Positions 11,001 through 19,700 of a stretch of DNA of 22,694 bases are shown piece after piece. A program made the position numbers and the translations under genes. Under the pieces are notes generated by a model that searched no databases, was not told the origin of the DNA, and saw only the letters and a list, made by a program, of their open reading frames with translations. The first letter of the stretch is position 1, and the number at the start of each line of letters is the position of its first letter. Source of the stretch: Priapulus caudatus (taxonomy: Eukaryota; Priapulida; Priapulimorpha; Priapulimorphida; Priapulidae); the NCBI RefSeq assembly GCF_000485595.1, contig NW_014577903.1:116259-138952 (forward strand), given 5' to 3'.

Positions 11001-14000
11001 GGTATGGCTTGGCGTCTCACTACGGTTAATCAATAAGTATTATATATATATATATANNNNNNNNNNNNNNNNNNNNNNNNNNNNNNNNNNNNNNNNNNNN
11101 NNNNNNNNNNNNNNNNNNNNNNNNNNNNNNNNNNNNNNNNNNNNNNNNNNNNNNNNNNNNNNNNNNNNNNNNNNNNNNNNNNNNNNNNNNNNNNNNNNNN
11201 NNNNNNNNNNNNNNNNNNNNNNNNNNNNNNNNNNNNNNNNNNNNNNNNNNNNNNNNNNNNNNNNNNNNNNNNNNNNNNNNNNNNNNNNNNNNNNNNNNNN
11301 NNNNNNNNNNNNNNNNNNNNNNNNNNNNNNNNNNNNNNNNNNNNNNNNNNNNNNNNNNNNNNNNNNNNNNNNNNNNNNNNNNNNNNNNNNNNNNNNNNNN
11401 NNNNNNNNNNNNNNNNNNNNNNNNNNNNNNNNNNNNNNNNNNNNNNNNNNNNNNNNNNCACCCACCCTCCGCCATCCTCTGCACCGGTGTAATAGCGAAA
11501 CATGCGACCAGTTATCTAGTGCACTGTGCATGGCTACCCGTGTATATCGGTGCGCGGCACACACGAAAAGAACCGCAACTTATATATCGGATGTTATTAT
11601 CTGATGTCGTTATCTCAATTCCTTCCCACCACTTACGCTACTGATTCCACCCCCCCCCCCCCATCACCACCACCATCACCACCACCATCGCACGCAACGA
11701 CGGCTATATTTGGGTCACGCGTGAAAAAATGCTGCGCGTTATTTCGGCGAATTTCTGGTCGCCAGACAATTTCGACGACAAAAGTTCTGCGTTCAATATA
11801 TACACGTTGTCATCGTGATGTTGGTCTGACGAGTCTTTATAACGCGACAACCTGTCGACAAAATGCGGTGATTTCTGCTTGCTAACGGCGCGTTAGAACC
11901 CCGATATCTCAAATATGATTGACGAATAGGTGTATACGACCTTCGTGAGATGTAAAGATGACTATGCAACAACAAAGCAGACGTCCTTGCAGCGTTGAAT
12001 TTGACGTGTGGGAAACGAGCACGAATGAATTTTTTTGGACGTATGATTTCAAAGTGCTGTATGCATATATAGTACGTATAAACAAGACTATCTAAGAATA
12101 ATATTTCTATGGCTGCATGCCTCAAAATAAATCAAGAGAGATCACTCGCAAGCCTGGACTATGGCTACCTGGAATAGTATCTAATAAATGTCACATCAAC
12201 GGGTCTTGGTTTGCTTAGAGACGGGGAAACGTACAGTTCCAGCGCTTACCAGTTTTTACCAGTGAACTTATGTAATCTTATCTGTATAGTTAGCATAATA
12301 ATGTTGACGTCTATAATGTATGTACACATAGGGAGATTGCCTCTAAAGTCAAAACACGCTATCGGCCACATAGCATCCTGCCAAATCATTTCATATTAAC
12401 AGTAAACAATACTAATTGTATTGCATAAACAAACTCCATCAGAAGGCGTGTAAGTACGTGACAGAGCAAGGGCACAGAAGGCGCGTGATAAATGACATAA
12501 ATATGGGTGCTTGTTAGCAGAACGCAGATTTCGTCTTACTATTTCCCTTCGCGTTTCGTAGCTTGTTCAACACACACTCACCAAGGCTTTGCTAGCTCAA
12601 CTAGCTTTATTTATCACGCTTATCTATAGTATAAACCAGAGTCCCCACGTACGTATATATCCACGAGCAAGTACAGCAGTATTTACATGAGTATCATACA
12701 GATATTCTCTCAGAAAGAATACTGGTGTAGTATTATAATAACACCAATAACTAATAATACGTCGGTATTAATAGCTCTTGATAGCACCAGATTTTTGAAT
12801 GAACTACACGCAAATTCTGTTTGAATGTCAAGGCAGAAGCTACGCGGGCTGAATCTTCTAAGTTCTCTAACAAGTGCTCTCTTAGAAAGCACGAAGTCGT
12901 AGTGTTGCATAACAGCAGAACTAGGACATCGTGATCTGTCCCCCCTCGCCGTATGAATTTAGCCTAGTGCTCTGCATGTTGACAGAAAGCGGCTTGAATA
13001 TCGCCCGCAGCAACATCGCGGAAAAGTGCTAGTGTAACACACGCCTCGTGGAGGGCACCCCTAAACGCCATATCAGACAGAGAGAGGCCTGCACAATTCA
13101 TATACCGACTGTAAACATGGCGTAACCCTCTATTTGTTATACGGCCACGCGTGTAAACGTCTAATACTAAACTATGCGTACACGACTATATGACGGATGC
13201 GTCAGTTGAGTATTTTACGACGTCGAGCCACCTACCTACCCATGCGCGGTATGTTTTTGGTTGGGTTACGATGTAAAGAGAATGTTTTGAAGCGTGGTGA
13301 ACTGCAGAATTAACAGCAGGAGCACGTGTTTGTGCGAACACTACAACACACAAGCGTAGTCACAGACACGCCCGACTACGATGTAATTAAATAAATACAT
13401 AAAATGAAATTATTACGTTGATTTTATTCTATTTCTAGTGTATTTTATCTAGCAATTAATCCGTCTTGCATCCATCTATTCATTTATACATCTATCCATC
13501 CATTTATCCGTCCGTCCGTTCATCCATCCATCCATTCATCCATCCGTCCACCCGTCCGTCCGTCCATCCATCCATCCATCCACCCATCTGCCTGCCCGCC
13601 CGGCCATCCATCCGTCCAAACATACATCCATCCATCCATTCATCCATCTCCACTCACCCACCCATCCACCTATCTATTGGCAGTGTGATATCCGGTCAAG
13701 GTTTCCCTTTCACGAACCGGGAAGAACAAGATTATGCCGACCGACAACAACCAGGAAGTATCCAGCACGACCGTGCACGCGCGTGATAGCGCGTAGCTCC
13801 TTGGCGCGTAGCAGACGCCTAGCCCCGTGGCACATCCGCGTCATCTGGTGGATGTCGTCAAGATTGCGCAAACGAGCCAACCTCACGACCCTGTTACCCA
13901 ATGACTTCCATATCACGACGCACTTACGTACTGTTGTGCTTATGTATGCAGGGGCGTGTACAGGGAGGGGGGGGGTCCAGAGGGTCCGGACCCCCCCTGC

Positions 14001-16679
14001 TCGCGCAGAAAACGCATCTTAGGAGTCTAATTTCAAAAAATTTGGGACCCCCCCCTTCGCGTGCTCGCAAGTTTGGGTTAGGGTTAGAACCCCCCCCCCC
14101 CACACACCTGGTACAAATCCTGGGCACGCCCCTGGTATGTCGTAAAATATATATTAGAATAAAGCCTGTGATACCTGACGCCTTCGACCATCACTGTCTA
14201 CGATCATTGACCGACGTGTCATGTGTAACACCAAAAAAACCTTCCCTACAATATCACGCGACTTCAGATGGCAAAGCAAAACCCTAACCCCGAACGCGAC
14301 GCTCACTCTGATACACTCAACTTGTTATAATTGCAAGCCGTTAGTCTGAAAGCACCCTAATCAGTATAGGAAATTGGTCTGAAACCACCAGCTGTCCTAA
14401 TTTTTACAGCATAATAAAATCGATGAAAAATTAGCCAGTCCTGCTCTAAAGTAACCAGTCCATGGACTGTAGTGCAACCCCATAGTTACTAGAGGACGGG
14501 CTGCTATCTCCAACACTGCCATGGCATGAGTAAGAAGACTTAAACAAACCATAATACCTTAACGTACCCTAAAGTGTGCACTGAAACTCTAACCAAAATA
14601 TACTTACTAATATATATGTTTGCTCAAACTCTAACCCTAACGCTAGTCTTAACCCTAATCCTAATCACAACGCTTACTCTAACGCTAGTATTAACCCTAT
14701 TCACAACCCCTAACCCTAACGTTAGCACAAACACTCACCCTAACCCTATTCACAACCCTAACCCTAACCCCTAACCCTAATCATCACGAGCTTCTATGAC
14801 GCAAATCGCGGTCGTTTATGCACACCAACCCCCGACCCCAACGCCCCACCCCAACCAAACTCTCGCTCGATGGGCACTTGCTTAGTAAATTCCACCAGGA
14901 TGGTTCCATCTTGCCTCACTCTGACGGCCGCAAGTCACGGTCGCGTGCCGTGGTACGTGCGTGCGCTGCCGTCGGATGTCGAACTCGTGAGGTAAACAGG
15001 TAGCGCGAATGACGTACCGCTTGCACCACGTTCGTTGCATGCGCATACATAGTATATAGTCATCCAGCTCTAGCTGCAGGTGGAGTTGACGCCTGCATCG
15101 CCCCGAGCATGACCACTTAATAGAATGAATTGTATCTGTATCGGCTACAATATGTGTATCAGGCAGTGACATAATGAATAGAATTAATTATTCATTACAA
15201 CACGGTATATTATTATATTAGATCTAAGCATTAGATCTATTCTTAGACTCTATTAGACTTATTATAGCCATCTATTAGGTCTAGATATTAATCGTATATT
15301 AGATCTATTAATGTCTCTAATTAGATCATTAATCTAATTGATTATTTATTGATTACTTAGATCTAAATTAATCATATTGATCTTAATTATTATTATTAGA
15401 TCTATTCAGATCTATTATTATTATTAGACTCTGATTATTCATTCACGTATGTGTGTATGATCACGTTGTTACACAGTGATAAACTTGTCACAGATGCTGG
15501 CCTGCTGCTGCAATGCAAACCGGATTGGGGCAACTAGAACCCCCCGGCCGGCTACTGGAAATAAAAGATGGACATGAAGCGCGCCGCCACGCACGCACGG
15601 AAGGGCGGATGGCCCTGCACGCGCACACGACCGCCCGCACACCCTCACCGCGCCACCCATCACACGCCACAGCCACGACAAATGCACGAACGCACACAAC
15701 CAAATAACAATACACTTATAACACTATATCGACACGCCGCACCACACACGCACGCCCCCCACGAATGCAGCGCACGCCCACACAAATACAGATAACCCTC
15801 CACTAACACCAGAGCACGGCAGCCGCCCCACAGCCCCCCCAACCGCCCTGCACGCACACACTCATACGCACGCAGCCACGCACACGAATGCAACCTACGC
15901 ACGACACACCAAATAACGGATACCCGCCGTAACACTATACACACGCCACGCACAGCCAGCACGCACCACGCACCGCACGAGCAGAGGAGAGCCACCACCC
16001 CCAGAATCGCCCACCACACACCCACCATACCGCACGCAGCCACAACTGAATGTCCCGGCCACGCACGCCGCACAACAACCCCACACAAATACAGTATAAA
16101 CTAACACTACACACGACACGCACGCACGCACCGCACGCACGACGCCACGCACGCACGGCACGCACAAAATACAACACCATACGCACGCCAGCACGCAACG
16201 AAATGCACTGCACCTACACAGCTGACCACCACAAATACAGATACAGCTATACACTATCCAACAGCCACGCAACGGCAGCGCACAGGACGCACCAAACACA
16301 CACGCACAAACACACACACACGCAATAATACCACGCACGCACGCCACGCCACACAACACACACAACACACACAGCGGCCACACACACACACACAGACACA
16401 CACACACAGCCACACACACACACACACACAAGCTACTCCACACACACTCACACACACACCGGACGCATCGCCACTACCCTCGGCACACCACGCAAGAGCA
16501 TACAAATACAACGACCGACAATGCGTGTAAACGCGCACAGAACACGTACGCAAAGCACCCTTATAACACACCACAGCATGTAGACGAATGTGGTCGCACA
16601 ACGATCCAACCACCACAAGCGGCTGTACACACACTTGTCACACACCATTGCATTACAAGACCGAAAACCGACGCCTAGT

Positions 16680-16735
<56 letters not shown>

Positions 16736-16749
16736 AAAAAAAAAAAAAA

Positions 16750-16783
<34 letters not shown>

Positions 16784-19700
16784 CAAAAAAAAAAAACAAA
16801 AAAACTATCTGCAACATATCTACATTCGACTGTGAATCAAAGAACGCGAAACCAGGGTTCTCCAAGCATTTTCATTATCTGCATGGGGTGCTGCCTTTAC
16901 GTCCTAGTTGCAAATCAGCCGAAGCGGTTTGCGTGCTAGGGGCGATCGCCGGGGGCTATGATATTAGCATGGGGCTATGAATACGTTAGAGTGGCGGGTG
17001 CATTTTGGATGGCGGGCCGCCAGGCTATAAGTGCTCTTGGAGAACCCTGAACCCTACATGGGTTACACCAAACATGGGTTACATTGAAGCACGACCGCTA
17101 AATATTCCGTGTGTCAGTGAATAGACTGTAGTTTTACTATTGTCATGTAACGTACACTTGTACGTACCAAGCATGTTGTCGAACTTTCACACGAAGAAGA
17201 TAAAAGCGATTTGGGGCAGCTCAAAAAACATGTTAGCATGACAGACTTATTATCGGTACATGGCAGGATGACGTGAGACATAATTGCACCAGTACATGAT
17301 GCATGCACATCACACTGTTGCTCCATGGTGTCCGCCATTTGACATATATATATATATATATATATAAATTATTAATCGCTATCATGTGATCGGATAACTC
17401 GGAAACATGGCATGTGATCGGATAACTCGGGCGTAATAATATTAAAAGTTCATAGGGAACTAGTTAAATGATACATAAATGCCTGTAAACATTCATTCTT
17501 CCTTACATGCTGGGAGGGGTGTTTTCAGCACCAGGCCTAATAAGCAGGTGTATTGCCTGTTATCTGGCCATTTGACCATAACATTTTCATTGCAATTCCT
17601 GAAAAGAAATATTTCAGGCCCCGCCCAGCCGCAGGTGTTCCAATACAATGTTTTTTTGCGTGTGTTTGTGTTTCGTTTCCCTCTGGTACCAGTTGCTGGA
17701 CTAGTTCTCGGTCAGGTTCCCACTGGTGAAGACTATAGCCACTGTTAACTTCATCGAATGTGCTAAGCAAGGCATAAAGACGTCATGGGTATGGGAAAAG
17801 AAGTGCACGAAAACCATTTCAATAAATTAATCAAGTAAACATGAAATAATGTAGTTTTTAAATGTACACAAAACTAGGCTGTTGCGCCGTTGTATGGTCT
17901 TGCACCAAAGGACTAGGTCACCGAATTTGTTAGTACTTACACGACACTGCAATTTGACGATTTCATTCTTCAATAGTAATTTCGTAAGCGGTTAAAAATC
18001 ATTCGCCAATTGTATTCGCCATTTAGTGTACATAGTAAAATCGCCGCTGTTATTTATTCATCACATTTTGGGAAGGTGGCGAACGCCAGCGGTATTCCTA
18101 CAGACCTACTGACCATTACTACGAACGGTCCACAACTACACTCGGACTGCATGTACACAAATGCTTGCTGCCAAAACAAACAAGGTTGTCAGACACCCTG
18201 CGCAATTTAAACGTTTTGTTAGCCAGCACGGTGAAGCCAAAACAATATTACTGCCAGCATAGTTTATTGCTGATACCAGTGTTAATACTAGTAGTATTAC
18301 ACAAGCTGGTGAAATATATATATATATATATACTTCACGTAAGCGGTACGTTTCAAATCTTCACGGTTGAGTAACAATTAACCCTGTTATATCTATTATG
18401 GTCTACCAACCGAATTAACTTATTTAATGAGTTATATAATTATATATACTATGTAGTGACACATCAACTTTTCTATGGCTACTAATAATTCTCGATCACA
18501 TCTACTAAGGGCATAAAGACAAACAGTTAGTGTACCTGTGGTCATCAACTTATAGTAGATGTCAGCTTCGGTGAAAATCTGAGAGACGTTATCTTCGAAA
18601 ATCTTTCTGGCCTTGCCCTGACCTCCATATGGGTTGATGATCACCAGCATGCGCCGATACGGCGCGTGTACACTCAGCCGTAGTTCTATCGCAGTGTGGA
18701 AAACGTGCTGATATATTAATAACATCTCCATAACGGTTGGCAAACGTTTCCGGGTATTCGAATGCCAAAACTTAAAATCTAAGCTTGTGCGCTGTAGTTG
18801 GAGGAGGGAACATTTCTTTTTACATCAAGTATCTGTTCAACACAACAATGAATGCTTATCAAGTGCTTTGATGATACAAGTGCCAAATGCAATATACATG
18901 CAAACTGTTGTGTATCCATCATTTGATTTTATATATTCAGTATCAGCCAAATATGTCTTGTGCTGAACATGTAAAATCATATTATAGATGTACAACAGTG
19001 TGTTCCCGATGTCATATTCTACCTAAAACTAGGTCTAGTTATCGTCACATAAACACACTTTCGTATTGGAAATTTGCCAATAAATGACCTATATTTCGAA
19101 ACACGTTTGTCACAGTGCCAGAGCATACATGTTCAAATGCCAACCGTCAACATGCAACATTCAAAAAACGTGTTTTTTGTGTGTTTATTTTCACTTTTTA
19201 GCAGGACAGTCAGAGCCCAGAAAACTATGTGATAAACATGTACAATTGGTACGTGCGTACCCTAAACGCTTAGTACTAGTAGTGCTCATAGGGTCTATGT
19301 CCCCCAGGGTACTGCCGGAACGTACCCTGGGTACGGTCCGGTATACCGGAACGTACCCTGGTAACTATCTGATATGGTTAGGGTTAGGGTTAGGGTTAGG
19401 ATTAAGGTTAGGGTTAAGGTTTAAAGGATTGGGGAGTAGGCGAGGTACAGTCCGGCATATTAGATAGTACCAGGGTACGTTCCGGTATACCGGACCGTAC
19501 CCTGGGGGACATAGACCCTCTCAGCACTAGTAGTAGTAGTACTAGTAGTAGTAGTAGTGAGTTGTGAGAGTTGGGGGTCCCAAACTATCCTTGAAGTTGA
19601 TCCAACAAACACGACCTAGCCAGCTATAGAAGTACTTCTACTAGTAGTAGACCTACTCCTCGCGAAGAATACGACAAAATTTGACATCGTAATCGATTTC

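Larger units (their letters stand above)
9099..18535 (-). other. sphk intron 2 (about 9.4 kb, contains assembly gap)
   Basis: Phase 1 intron, gtacac...gtgcag, and by far the largest. It contains several MITE-like elements and repeats listed separately. The stretches 9680-10610, 10791-11056, 11459-13460, 14143-14620 and 17050-18535 show no recognisable gene; they are mostly AT-rich unique sequence with short homopolymers (C runs near 10145 and 11649) and short AT repeats. The true length depends on the 402-base gap. Confidence 0.88.

Noticed and set aside
11026-11564. Frames running through the N gap
   Set aside because: The gap has no sequence, so the frames are artefacts.
12710-12910. 66-residue minus-strand frame ([20 protein letters not shown] start)
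   Set aside because: No recognisable family, AT-rich end, and no good splice sites; too short to claim.
14574-14774. Thr/Leu-rich plus-strand frame
   Set aside because: Translation of the telomere-like repeats.
15660-16634. Cys/Val-rich frames on the minus strand
   Set aside because: Composition effect of CA/CACG repeats; no start context, domains or splice structure.
16448-16980. Poly-Phe and poly-Lys frames
   Set aside because: Translation of the poly-A tract.
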